From: Methylomicrobium sp.
Lineage (GTDB): Bacteria; Pseudomonadota; Gammaproteobacteria; Methylococcales; Methylomonadaceae
Assembly: GCA_018333785.1 (NCBI GenBank)
Contig: JAGXSU010000132.1
Coordinates: 1 to 54,316, forward strand
DNA length: 54,316 nt
Direction: 5' to 3'
Shown: piece by piece, positions 44,595-53,900 of the stretch
Numbering within the stretch: the first letter of the stretch is position 1
How the letters are laid out: each line of letters opens with the position of its first letter
Position numbers and translations under genes: made by a program
Notes under the pieces: model-generated
The model's input: the letters and a program-made list of their open reading frames with translations, nothing else
Database searches by the model: none
Told to the model about the DNA's origin: nothing

Positions 44595-45869
44595 ATGCGA
44601 ACAATTTATACGGCTGTCTTTTATCTATTACTGCCCTTTGTGCTCTTGCGCCTGTTGTGGCGTAGTATCAAAGCGCCGGAGTACCGCAGGCGTTTGGGCG
44701 AGCGGTTGGGCTGTTACAGCAATACAGTTTCTGATTCCGTTGTCTGGTTTCATGCCGTATCGGTAGGAGAGGCCGAAGCCTTGTTTTCGCTGGTAAAACG
44801 TATCCAGCAGCTTTACCCTTCTCAACCGCTGTTGATCACAACAATGACACCTACCGGTTCTGCCCGTGTGGTTGCCGCGCTGGGCGATACAGTCGAACAT
44901 GTTTATCTACCTTATGATATTCCGTTTGCTATTCAGCGATTCTTTGCTCATTTTAAGCCTCGCCTGGCCGTCATTATGGAAACGGAGTTGTGGCCTAATC
45001 TCTTTGCAGCCTGTGCCGAATCCAATGTGCCACTTTATGTGGTTAATGCCCGGCTTTCAGAAAAATCCGCAGTCCGTTATCAAAAAATCCCCTGGATTAT
45101 TGGCCCCACTTTACAAATTATTACCCGAATTCTGACTCAATCAGCGCAGGATGCTGAGCGGTTTAAGGCCATAGGCGCACTGGAAAGTCAGATTGAAAAT
45201 ACCGGCAATATTAAGTTTGATATGGAAATAGCGCAGGGTTTGTGGGAAGAAGGGCGTCAGATCAGGTCAACGGTATTGGGTTCCCGGTTTGTCTGGATTA
45301 TCGCCAGTACCCATAAGCCGGAAGAAGATTTATTTTTAAGCTTATACAGGCAGTTAAAGCCCGATTGTCCCGAATTGTTGCTGGTATTGGTGCCTAGGCA
45401 TCCAGAGCGCTTCAGTGAAGTGCACAAGTTGATCGAGCTGCATGATTTAAAGAGCGTGACGAGAACATCCGGTTCTGTATGTACAAGCAGCACTGACGTT
45501 TATCTGGTTGATCGCATGGGTGAATTGAAATCATTTTATGCGGCTTCTGACCTGGCTTTTGTGGGCGGCAGCATGGCGCCTGTGGGCGGCCATAATATTT
45601 TGGAACCGGCCGCTTTGGGTGTGCCGGTTATGTTTGGTCCTTTTATGGCTAATTTCAGGGAAATCGAACAAAAAGTGCTGGAAGCGGGAGCCGCTATACA
45701 ATGTCAAGATGCTCAGGCCATTGTCGATAACTTTATGAAACTTAAAAACGATGAGCCTCTGAGGCGTCAACTGATTGATGAAGGTTTAAGCTTTGTTGGC
45801 CGGAATCAAGGTGCGCTAGAAAAAATCGTTCAACACTTGAGCGACTCGATAGCGCGTCAATCTCATTGA
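44595..45869 (+). CDS. waaA: 3-deoxy-D-manno-octulosonic acid (Kdo) transferase
   Basis: 424-residue GT30 enzyme anchored by an N-terminal membrane segment (YTAVFYLLLPFVLLRLLW). It transfers Kdo from CMP-Kdo to lipid IVA. The family motifs are present: FHAVSVGEAEA with the catalytic Glu, TTMTPTGSARV, METELWPNL and, near the C terminus, GGSMAPVGGHNILEPAALG. The open frame could begin at a TTG at 44592, but the ATG at 44595 is preferred, with GGAAG upstream. It ends 10 bp from the convergent tolC-like gene, leaving almost no room for a terminator. Confidence 0.94.
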   Translation: MRTIYTAVFYLLLPFVLLRLLWRSIKAPEYRRRLGERLGCYSNTVSDSVVWFHAVSVGEAEALFSLVKRIQQLYPSQPLLITTMTPTGSARVVAALGDTVEHVYLPYDIPFAIQRFFAHFKPRLAVIMETELWPNLFAACAESNVPLYVVNARLSEKSAVRYQKIPWIIGPTLQIITRILTQSAQDAERFKAIGALESQIENTGNIKFDMEIAQGLWEEGRQIRSTVLGSRFVWIIASTHKPEEDLFLSLYRQLKPDCPELLLVLVPRHPERFSEVHKLIELHDLKSVTRTSGSVCTSSTDVYLVDRMGELKSFYAASDLAFVGGSMAPVGGHNILEPAALGVPVMFGPFMANFREIEQKVLEAGAAIQCQDAQAIVDNFMKLKNDEPLRRQLIDEGLSFVGRNQGALEKIVQHLSDSIARQSH

Positions 45870-45879
45870 TTACAGTGCC

Positions 45880-47208
45880 TTAATCCGGACTGTAGCGAGT
45901 AAACCAGACATCGATCTCTTCAATCTTGTCGATGGAAAGTCCGCCGGACCAGATTTTCAAGGCGATGAGGTTACGAATATAGTCGTAGCGGGCTTTCAGG
46001 TGATCCAGTTGCGCCTGAGAGGCTCGGCGCTGCGAATCCAGCACATCGATAATCGTTGATGCGCCTAATTCATAGCCTTTTTTCTGCGCTTCGTTGGCTT
46101 TTTTCTGGAATTTGACTTCTTCAGCCGTAGAGTCAATTTTAGAGTGACTGGCGATAGCGTTTAAAAACGATGTTCTGGTTTCAAGTTCAATTTCGCGGCG
46201 AATTCTTTCATGCTCTTGTTTGGCGATCATCAATCGGGCAACCGCTTCTCTGACGGTGGCATCAACGCGACCGCCTTCATATAAAGGAATATTGACTTGT
46301 AAAGTTGCCGAACTGACGTTGTAAGGGGGTTGAAAGCGATTATCAAAGCCTTGGTCCGAATAAGTATGAGACAACAATAAGGCCAATTGCGGTAAATGCT
46401 CGGCTTTCGCTCCGGACAGATTTTTCTCGGCTGACTCAATACCGGATTTTAAGGCCAGAAGGTTGAGGTTCGAGCTGACGGCATCGGCTATCCATGTGTC
46501 AACATCGGTGGGCATGGGTGGAAAGGCATCGACTGACAATAAGGCGATTTGAGCCGGTAGCGAGCCTGAAATTTCTCTCAGTTTTTCCATTGAAATCGCT
46601 TTTTCATTGTCTGCTTCAATGGTTTGAGTTTGCAATGACTGAAAGTAGGCCTCTACTTCATATAAATCGGTGACTTTGGTCATTTGTTTTTTATACAGAT
46701 GCTGCAGTCGTTTTAATTGCGTTTTTACGGATTCCATCTCATCGGTGAGATAAGTGATTTTATCGATGGCTTCCAGTGTTTTTAAATAGCGATCGACTAA
46801 TTCACCGCCTAGTTCCATCTGAAACGCTTCATACTCCTCTTGCGATTGACGGGTTGCCGCTTCCGAACCTAAATACCGCAAATAAGACGGCGCATCCAGC
46901 AAGGCTTGGCGAGCTTGAACCGTTCCCCGCAAACCGTCGTAGTTCTCGGTAGGGACGCCATCATTTTTAAAACTGTTTCCGGAATAACTGCCGTTGGCTG
47001 AAACTTGCGGCAATAACCGGCTAAATGCCTGATCCTGGCGAGCCTCGGATTGGTCAATGGTGTATTTTCGACTCATCAGGGACGGGTTAGAGTCCAGCGT
47101 TTGTTGATATAAATCAAGTAAAGCGCCGGCTTCAACAGGGCAGCCCATAGCCCCTATAGCGGTGATCAGAAGTACTTGTTTTATATTATTCAATAGGTCA
47201 TTCATCAT
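45880..47208 (-). CDS. TolC-family outer-membrane channel of the type I secretion system
   Basis: 442-residue outer-membrane protein with an N-terminal signal peptide. The sequence has the internal duplication of TolC proteins: two halves of long coiled-coil helices (about 55-220 and 250-430) with a beta segment such as LPQVSANGSYSG in the first and LPQLALLLSHTYSDQG in the second. It provides the exit duct for the ABC-HlyD complex encoded just upstream. The start overlaps the HlyD stop by one base (ATGA-type arrangement), so translation is coupled. Confidence 0.88.
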   Translation of the reverse strand: MMNDLLNNIKQVLLITAIGAMGCPVEAGALLDLYQQTLDSNPSLMSRKYTIDQSEARQDQAFSRLLPQVSANGSYSGNSFKNDGVPTENYDGLRGTVQARQALLDAPSYLRYLGSEAATRQSQEEYEAFQMELGGELVDRYLKTLEAIDKITYLTDEMESVKTQLKRLQHLYKKQMTKVTDLYEVEAYFQSLQTQTIEADNEKAISMEKLREISGSLPAQIALLSVDAFPPMPTDVDTWIADAVSSNLNLLALKSGIESAEKNLSGAKAEHLPQLALLLSHTYSDQGFDNRFQPPYNVSSATLQVNIPLYEGGRVDATVREAVARLMIAKQEHERIRREIELETRTSFLNAIASHSKIDSTAEEVKFQKKANEAQKKGYELGASTIIDVLDSQRRASQAQLDHLKARYDYIRNLIALKIWSGGLSIDKIEEIDVWFTRYSPD

Positions 47209-48551
47209 CAGTCCTCGATAAATGATCTGGCTACCGCATCGGTTAGCGGATCGAAAAGATATTCCAGCATGGTCCGTTCACCGGTATTAATCAGGACTTC
47301 AGCGGGCATGCCCGGCAATAAAGTAAGCTCTGATTTTAGCAAGGAGGCAATTCCCTCCTGGCTGATTTCAACTCTCGCCAGGTAGTAAGGCTCCGGATTC
47401 TGGACATTTTCATCCATCAATCTGTCGGCCGACACACTGATGAGTTTACCGTCGATTCTAGGGGTAGTGCGCGACTTGAAGGCGCTGAAGCGTACTTCGG
47501 CGATTTGGCCCACTTGAACACGATCGACATCCATGGGAGATACTCTGGCCTCAACGATTAATTTTTCACCTTGGGGAACAATGTCGAGTATTTTGCCTCC
47601 AGGAGGAATGACGGCGCCCAGGGTGTGTACCTGAAGCTCCAGAATCATTCCGGCATCCGATGCTTTCAGGATCGTTCTACTCACGGTATCCTGCAGTGAT
47701 TGCATTCTTTCCCGCAGTTCGAACAGCGCTGATTGGGTTTCCGCAAATTCTTCCGCGACCTCGCGTTGAAAATCCTTGCTCAGCTGCAGCGCTTTAAGTT
47801 CGGTTTCGCTGATTTGCAGTTCGGTTTCGGCGATGGTTGATATAAGTTCACCATGCCGGCCTTCGTTTTGGGCAAGATTACGTTCGAATTCCCTGATTTT
47901 TTGTTTTTCCGAATAGCCTTCTTTGAGTAATTCCTCAAAGTCGGTTAATTCATTGCGGAATGAATGCACCAGATTTTCGCTGCTTGTCCGTTGTGCATTA
48001 AGCCCTTTAATACGCGCGCGTAATTGTTCGACCTGACGTTTGTATAATGATAATTCACCTTCGTAAGCCTTTTTACGGACACTGAATGTATTGTTTTGGA
48101 TTTGTATGGCTTCATGCGCGCGCGGATCATCCAGTGCTTTGGTTAAGTCCGCCGGATAATTGACTTCCGTCAGGCCTTTTTGTTGGGCTATTAACCGCGC
48201 TTCTTTTGCCTGTGAGATAAAGAATTGTCCTTTGACGATTTCCAGTTGTGCTTTGGATTGCGTATCGTCCAGTATCAGCAAAATCTGTCCCTGAACAATA
48301 TTGTCACCGTCTCTTACATGGATACTTTTGACGATGCCGCCTTCCAGATGCTGTAGGGTTTTTCTATAGCTTTCAACAGCAACCAAACCAGGAGCAAGGG
48401 CGGCGCTGCTCAGCGGTGCAACCGCCGCCCAAATACCGAAACCGCCAAAAACGATAATGATGATCCACAGACCAATACGCCGGTAATGCTTTTCGTCTGA
48501 TTGATAAGTTTCAGAGGTTGAATTCTCTTGTTTAGCGTCTGTGATATTCAT
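47208..48551 (-). CDS. HlyD/PrtE-type membrane fusion protein
   Basis: 447-residue periplasmic adaptor of a type I secretion system. One membrane segment (about 28-50, GLWIIIIVFGGFGIWAAVAPL) follows a short cytoplasmic tail. Next comes the lipoyl half-motif GGIVKSIHVRDGDNIVQGQIL, a long coiled-coil hairpin (about 115-285), the second lipoyl half and a beta-barrel domain with VEARVSPMDVDRVQVGQIAEVR. It links the ABC transporter to the TolC channel. It follows the ABC gene by 2 bp. Confidence 0.9.
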   Translation of the reverse strand: MNITDAKQENSTSETYQSDEKHYRRIGLWIIIIVFGGFGIWAAVAPLSSAALAPGLVAVESYRKTLQHLEGGIVKSIHVRDGDNIVQGQILLILDDTQSKAQLEIVKGQFFISQAKEARLIAQQKGLTEVNYPADLTKALDDPRAHEAIQIQNNTFSVRKKAYEGELSLYKRQVEQLRARIKGLNAQRTSSENLVHSFRNELTDFEELLKEGYSEKQKIREFERNLAQNEGRHGELISTIAETELQISETELKALQLSKDFQREVAEEFAETQSALFELRERMQSLQDTVSRTILKASDAGMILELQVHTLGAVIPPGGKILDIVPQGEKLIVEARVSPMDVDRVQVGQIAEVRFSAFKSRTTPRIDGKLISVSADRLMDENVQNPEPYYLARVEISQEGIASLLKSELTLLPGMPAEVLINTGERTMLEYLFDPLTDAVARSFIED

Positions 48552-48553
48552 AA

Positions 48554-50311
48554 TTACATCGTAAATGAAGCTTTAAGACTTACGGCTTCTGCGGGAGTGG
48601 CAGGTTTTTGAGCGGATTGTTGTATGGCGTTCAATACTTGATCTCTGGCCCCGTAGTGGACAATCTCGCCATGGGCAATCAATAGAATTTTGTCCATCAA
48701 GCTCAGGATATTGCCGCGATGGGTAATCACAATCACGGTTTTGTTGCTTTTCTTTAGCGTTACCAAGGTATTTTGCAGCGCGGCATCGCCTTCATGATCG
48801 AGGTTGGAGTTGGGCTCATCCAGTAATATGAACTGTGGATTGTTATATAAAGCCCGGGCTAAACCCAATCGTTGCCGTTGACCGGCAGATAATACGTTGC
48901 CTTGACCTTCTATCCGGGTGTCGTAGCCAGCGGGTAAACGCAGGATCATTTCGTGGATGCCGGCCTTTTGAGCCGCAAAAACCACTTGTTCGGGGTCAAT
49001 TTCATCAAAACGGGCAATATTTTCGCTGATGCTGCCTTCCAGTAATTCTACGTCTTGCGGCAGGTAGCCCAGGTATTTTCCCAACTCCGGTCGGTCCCAT
49101 TGATTGAGTTCCGCTCCATCCAATCTGACTGCGCCGCTGTCCGGTATATAAAGGCCAAGTAACGCCCGTGCTAATGTCGATTTACCGGCAGCGCTAGGTC
49201 CAACTATGGCCAGATGCATGCCTGGCTCCAGGACGAAGCTGATGCCTTTGAGTACGGGTGATTCGGCTCCGGGTGGGGTGACCACGCAGTTTTCCACGCG
49301 TATTTCACCGGCCACGGCAGGTAAAGGCATGGTTTCCGACTTTGCTGGAATGCTGGTCAACAATTTGTCCAGGTGTTGATAAGCCTGTAACGCATGAAGC
49401 AGGCCGCGCCAATGGGCAATGATTTGATCCAGTGGTGCCAACGCTCTGCCCAGCAGAATCGAACCCGCGACGACCAGGCCGGGTGAAATTTCCCGGTGTA
49501 TCGCCAGATAAGCGCCTAAGCCCAGGATCAGCGATTGAATGCTTAGCCGGAATAATTTGGATAATGCGGTAATCAATCCACCTTTGGCGGTGGCCCGGCT
49601 CTGAAAACTCAGATGTTGGCTTTGTCTGCTTTTCCAGCGTTGTTTGAGCTGAGGCAGCATGCCCATAGCCTCAATAACTTCGGCGTTGCGAAGGTTCGCT
49701 TGAGTTATTTGCTGCGCCGCAGATGCTTCTTTTGAGGCCTTTTCATGATCGCTGTGAGTGGCTTTTTCGTTCCAGAAAGCGATCAACAGCAGAATGATGC
49801 CGGACCCGATTGCGACTGAGCCGAAGGCCGGGTGAAACAAAAATAAAACAAAAATATAAATCGGTAACCACGGCGCATCGAAAAAGGCAAAAAGACCGGG
49901 GCCGGTCATGAATTGCCTGAGTTGATGCAAGTCATTGAGCGGTTGAGCGGTCGCAGAACGGCCGCCGCTAGCCAGGGTCTGAATAAACATGGCATCATAA
50001 ATACGCCCGCTCAGCAGCGCATCGACACGAAGACTAACCACGTTCATCATTTGTGCGCGAGACCATTCCAGTGCACCCATGATGACGAAGAAAAACAAGG
50101 CAATGAGCGTCAGCATCACAAGTGTTGACTCACTGCTGCTGGGCAGAACCCGGTCATAGACCTGCAGCATATAAATGGACGGCAATAACAGCAGTAAGTT
50201 GATTCCTAAACTGAATAAACCCACGGAATAAAAAGCCGATTTACAGGCCGATAATGCGTTACTTAATTCCGAGTCTTTGGTAAGGGGAGAGGGGTTTTTT
50301 GCAGTTACCAT
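48554..50311 (-). CDS. Type I secretion ABC transporter (PrtD-like)
   Basis: 585-residue fused membrane-ATPase subunit. Six membrane helices lie in about residues 25-300, and the ATPase follows: Walker A GPSAAGKST, signature LSAGQRQRLGLARAL, Walker B FILLDEPNSNLD and the H-loop in VIVITHRG. There is no N-terminal C39 peptidase or peptidase-like domain, as in PrtD/AprD exporters of RTX-type proteases. First gene of a three-gene secretion operon. The upstream neighbour on the same strand is the giant repeat protein, its likely cargo. Confidence 0.92.
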   Translation of the reverse strand: MVTAKNPSPLTKDSELSNALSACKSAFYSVGLFSLGINLLLLLPSIYMLQVYDRVLPSSSESTLVMLTLIALFFFVIMGALEWSRAQMMNVVSLRVDALLSGRIYDAMFIQTLASGGRSATAQPLNDLHQLRQFMTGPGLFAFFDAPWLPIYIFVLFLFHPAFGSVAIGSGIILLLIAFWNEKATHSDHEKASKEASAAQQITQANLRNAEVIEAMGMLPQLKQRWKSRQSQHLSFQSRATAKGGLITALSKLFRLSIQSLILGLGAYLAIHREISPGLVVAGSILLGRALAPLDQIIAHWRGLLHALQAYQHLDKLLTSIPAKSETMPLPAVAGEIRVENCVVTPPGAESPVLKGISFVLEPGMHLAIVGPSAAGKSTLARALLGLYIPDSGAVRLDGAELNQWDRPELGKYLGYLPQDVELLEGSISENIARFDEIDPEQVVFAAQKAGIHEMILRLPAGYDTRIEGQGNVLSAGQRQRLGLARALYNNPQFILLDEPNSNLDHEGDAALQNTLVTLKKSNKTVIVITHRGNILSLMDKILLIAHGEIVHYGARDQVLNAIQQSAQKPATPAEAVSLKASFTM

Positions 50312-50762
50312 CTTTTAGAAATGCCAAGTGTGAGTTAAGAAGTCAGGTTTCAAATTTACCTGAGCAGGATTTCGTTTTGTCGATCGTCTGTTAGCGCGCG
50401 ATGATCAGGAATTTGATAAGTGTAGGCGGGATTAGCAAACGTGTGACGGATGCTTTTCAATGCTAAAAAGCGGGGTTATACCTGTAATAAAGCGTTTAAC
50501 TTGGTTCTGAGGCATTGAGCTGGATTTGTTTGAAATGGTTTGGATACGAAGCTGATTGAGGTTTTCAATGAAATACCTGCATCAGGAGTTTAAAGGTGTT
50601 CCGGTTGTGTTAACGAAACTTTAGTTTTCAAGAATATTAGCACAAGACTATTTAATTATAAGATGGCAGTAACGATTGATAGTTAAATGCTTACTTTGCA
50701 GGCGGACAGAGTTCCAGTTGAAAAGTAACTGGATGCAAAAACGGTACTTTTTTAAATGAGCA

Positions 50763-50790
50763 AGCCCATTTTCAATGCTGAAAACGGGCT
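50763..50790 (-). terminator. Second hairpin after the cargo gene
   Basis: A 12-bp stem with one mismatched or wobble pair (AGCCCATTTTCA with TGAAAACGGGCT) and a 4-base loop. It may back up the hairpin at 50829-50857. Confidence 0.4.
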
Positions 50791-50828
50791 CGGGCATTAT
50801 TTAAAAAATAGGTAGTTATTCCGCGCAG

Positions 50829-50857
50829 GTTGGGTTGCATGCTTTTTGCAACCCAAC
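50829..50857 (-). terminator. Hairpin terminator after the cargo gene
   Basis: An 11-bp perfect stem (GTTGGGTTGCA with TGCAACCCAAC) and a 7-base loop, about 95 bp downstream of the stop. On the minus strand there is no long T-tract, so efficiency is uncertain. Confidence 0.5.
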
Positions 50858-50953
50858 AATCGAAGCATTCAGCTTATGAAAAATTCATCTGTCGAGTTAT
50901 GGATACAGCCAAACTCAACCGATGGCATAAGCGTAAATTTCTACGTGGTTTAT

Positions 50954-53900
50954 TTAAGCGGCTAACCATAGAGGATCAACGGCCAATGCAGCGCTGGCTT
51001 CTTCATAGTTGGCATAAAATACCGGTTCAGCATCGGCTGCTTCGGGTACATAAACATAGCCCGCGTCAACAACTTCTGCTTGTACGGTATCGCCCAATAA
51101 GTCAAACATGGTTGATAATTGAACGCCCGCATCCGCCGCGTCTTCCAGCGACACGTTGAAATAGACGTCTGTCATGTCAACTGATTGACCGTTATCAAGA
51201 ACCGCTGTACTTCTTTCAAAATGCAGGTTGCCTTGCGCATCAACAAACGGCAGTTCGGTGAAGTTGACACTCAAACTTGCGATTCCTGCATCGCTCAAGC
51301 TTAACAATTCGCCTTCATCGGATTGATGATTACCGTTTTTGTCCTGCCAAATCAACAAGCTGGCAAAGTTATCATCATTGGCATCAACCCAGCCATCACC
51401 ATTGCTGTCGAATTCGGCCAGTTTGGCGAAACCTTCACCTTGAGATAAGCCTCCGAACAGTTCGGTTATATCTTCTATAACGCCGTTGCCGTTTCTGTCG
51501 ATAGCCAGGAAGCCGTCATCACCTGAAATCCAGCCTGAATGAATGCCTTGGCCATTTCCAAATAGATCGAAAGTACCTTGTGAATCGGCTCTGGAAATGG
51601 TTTTAATGCCATCGCCGTTTAAGTCGATCACAATCGGCGTGATCGCTGCATCCCAGCTCCTGTCATTCTCACCGGACTCAAGGAAAGTTTGAGCAGTAAA
51701 AGCATAACGCGTTGTACTAAATGAATTATTTACATCGGAGTCAATGAGATCATTGCTACCTACATCTTTAGCGCCCCATTTCCAGTCATTCATGTTATAC
51801 CAGGCATTCCAGTAGCTGTAATGCCACACATCAGCCTTATCAAAACGTAAGCTGTAAACACCCGGGTCAAGGTTGCTGAACAGATAGTTACCGGTGGAGT
51901 TGGTCGTGGTATTGGCAATGACGCTACCGTTGCTGTTCAACAATGACACTCTGATGCCGCCAATGCCTATTTCACCCGTATCTTGAATGCCGTCATGATC
52001 GGAATCTTCCCATACGCGGTCGCCAATGCTGGCTTTGCGGTAAAGGCCCGCGTCAACGGAGGCATTATGCTGTCCCGTGGTGACATAAGCCCAATCACTG
52101 TAACCATTACTATTGATATCACTGTCAATGTGATCGTTAGTGCCGACATTTTGTTTTGTGGCTAAATATCCGCTGGGTCTCAATACGCGGACATAGTACC
52201 AACCTTCATTTAGATTGCCGAAATTGTATTCACCGGAACTGTTTGTAGTAGTGGTTCCAACATGTACATGTGAGCTGTTGTAAAGTTGAACCGAGACCCC
52301 GCTGATACCTTTTTCACCCGACTCCTGGATACCATTAAAGTTTTTATCTTCCCAAACATAGTTACCCAGGCTTCCCATTTTTTTAACAATACCAACATCC
52401 CAGCTTCGGTCGACTTCACCGGATTCAAGGAAAGTGCTGTCCATAATCCCCCAGCTTAATGGTTGGCTTGACGTTGCACGTACATCAGAGTCAATATTAT
52501 CGTTTGAACCGACGTTAGCCGTTGTAAATATGAAACCTTGAGGTAAGGTCGATTCCTGAACGTCTATGTGATATTGACCAGGATTAAGGTGACTGAATAA
52601 GTAGTGACCATTAGCATCAGTAGTCGCAGTTGCGACATAAACGCCATCGTTGAAAAGATCCAGTTTTACGTTGGCTACGCCGCCTTCACCGGTATCTTGA
52701 ATGCCATTACCATTAGAGTCAAACCAGACTCTATCGCCAATGCTGGCTTTGCGATACAGGCCGGCATCGATTGAAAGATCATCCTGTCCTGCAGTAACCG
52801 AGAATACATTCGTCATGCCAGAAGAATTAATATCTGAATCGATACCATTATTCGAGCCTTTATCCTGTTTCGTCACAAAGTAGCCGTTTGGCGTTACCAC
52901 CTTGATTTGATAGTTTCCGGCACTGACATCAAAGCCGTATTTGCCACTGGCATCGGTTGTTGTGGTTTGTAAAACAGTGCCAGCAGTGCTCAACAAATTG
53001 ACAGTGACGCCGGAGATGCCTTTTTCATCGCCATCTTGGATGCCGTTGAAATTTTTATCTTCCCAGACATAATCGCCAATTTTTTGCAAAACGGGAGCCG
53101 GCGCGGTTTTGTAATGACTGAGGTCAAAATCGGATACCCCGCCAGCAGTTACCGTGGCCTTGTTGACGTAGATGCCACCATCTTGCACCGCCTGAGCAAC
53201 CAGTTTTTCAAGCTTGAAATAGTCCATGCTGTGTCCGTCATCACGCGCGGCTATGATCAACACATTGCCTTGAGTATTGCCGCTATTGAAATCGGCCCAG
53301 CGAGCGCCGGTTAAATCGGTGTCATTAAATTCCTTGGTCATGCCAGACAGAACAGCATTGTTCATCGAAGTAATAGCTGAATTTGTCGAACCAATATAGA
53401 CACTTAGATCGCTATCGCCACTTACATAACCCAGATAGGCTTTGTCAATCACAACGTTTTGAGAGAACTTAAAGACGATGTAGTTATCGCGGCCATTATT
53501 ATCGACGGTATGCGTAGTGTCCCAACCTGAGCCTTCGCTGCTATCGGTTACACCCAGTCCACCGCCATAAGAGCCTAACCAAGCTTTTTGCCAGGTATCG
53601 GTGCCTTTATCACGGCTCCAGGCATTCGCTTCGACGCTTATACCTCCCGCAGTATAAGTACGTGTATTGCCGTCGGTGCCATCCGTTGAAGTATTACCGG
53701 CAAAAGTAAAGGTAGTAGCAGTACCCAAGTCACCACTCAATTGCTGCACGATGCCGTTGGCTTTATATAACCAGGACTCTCCGGCGTTGAGAACCTTGTC
53801 ATTGTTAGCATCACCTGATTGATAAACAATCTTGCCATTGGCAATAGTCATATCATCAGCAGTATTGGACGTTGTTCCGTTGTCATCGACTATGCTGATT

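Larger units (their letters stand above)
50312..50953. other. Intergenic region between the cargo gene and the secretion operon
   Basis: About 640 bp, A-T rich. Near the cargo gene stop it contains two hairpins (50829-50857 and 50763-50790). The remainder should hold the promoter of the secretion operon; I found no convincing boxes. A plus-strand frame at 50830-51159 is antisense to the cargo gene and not credible. Confidence 0.45.

Noticed and set aside
50830-51159. A 109-codon plus-strand frame with basic residues
   Set aside because: It is antisense to the end of the repeat protein and to its terminator hairpin, with no supporting signals.
51277-53314. CRISPR-like or tandem DNA repeat array
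   Set aside because: The periodic similarity comes from repeated protein modules of about 100-130 codons, not from short spaced DNA repeats.
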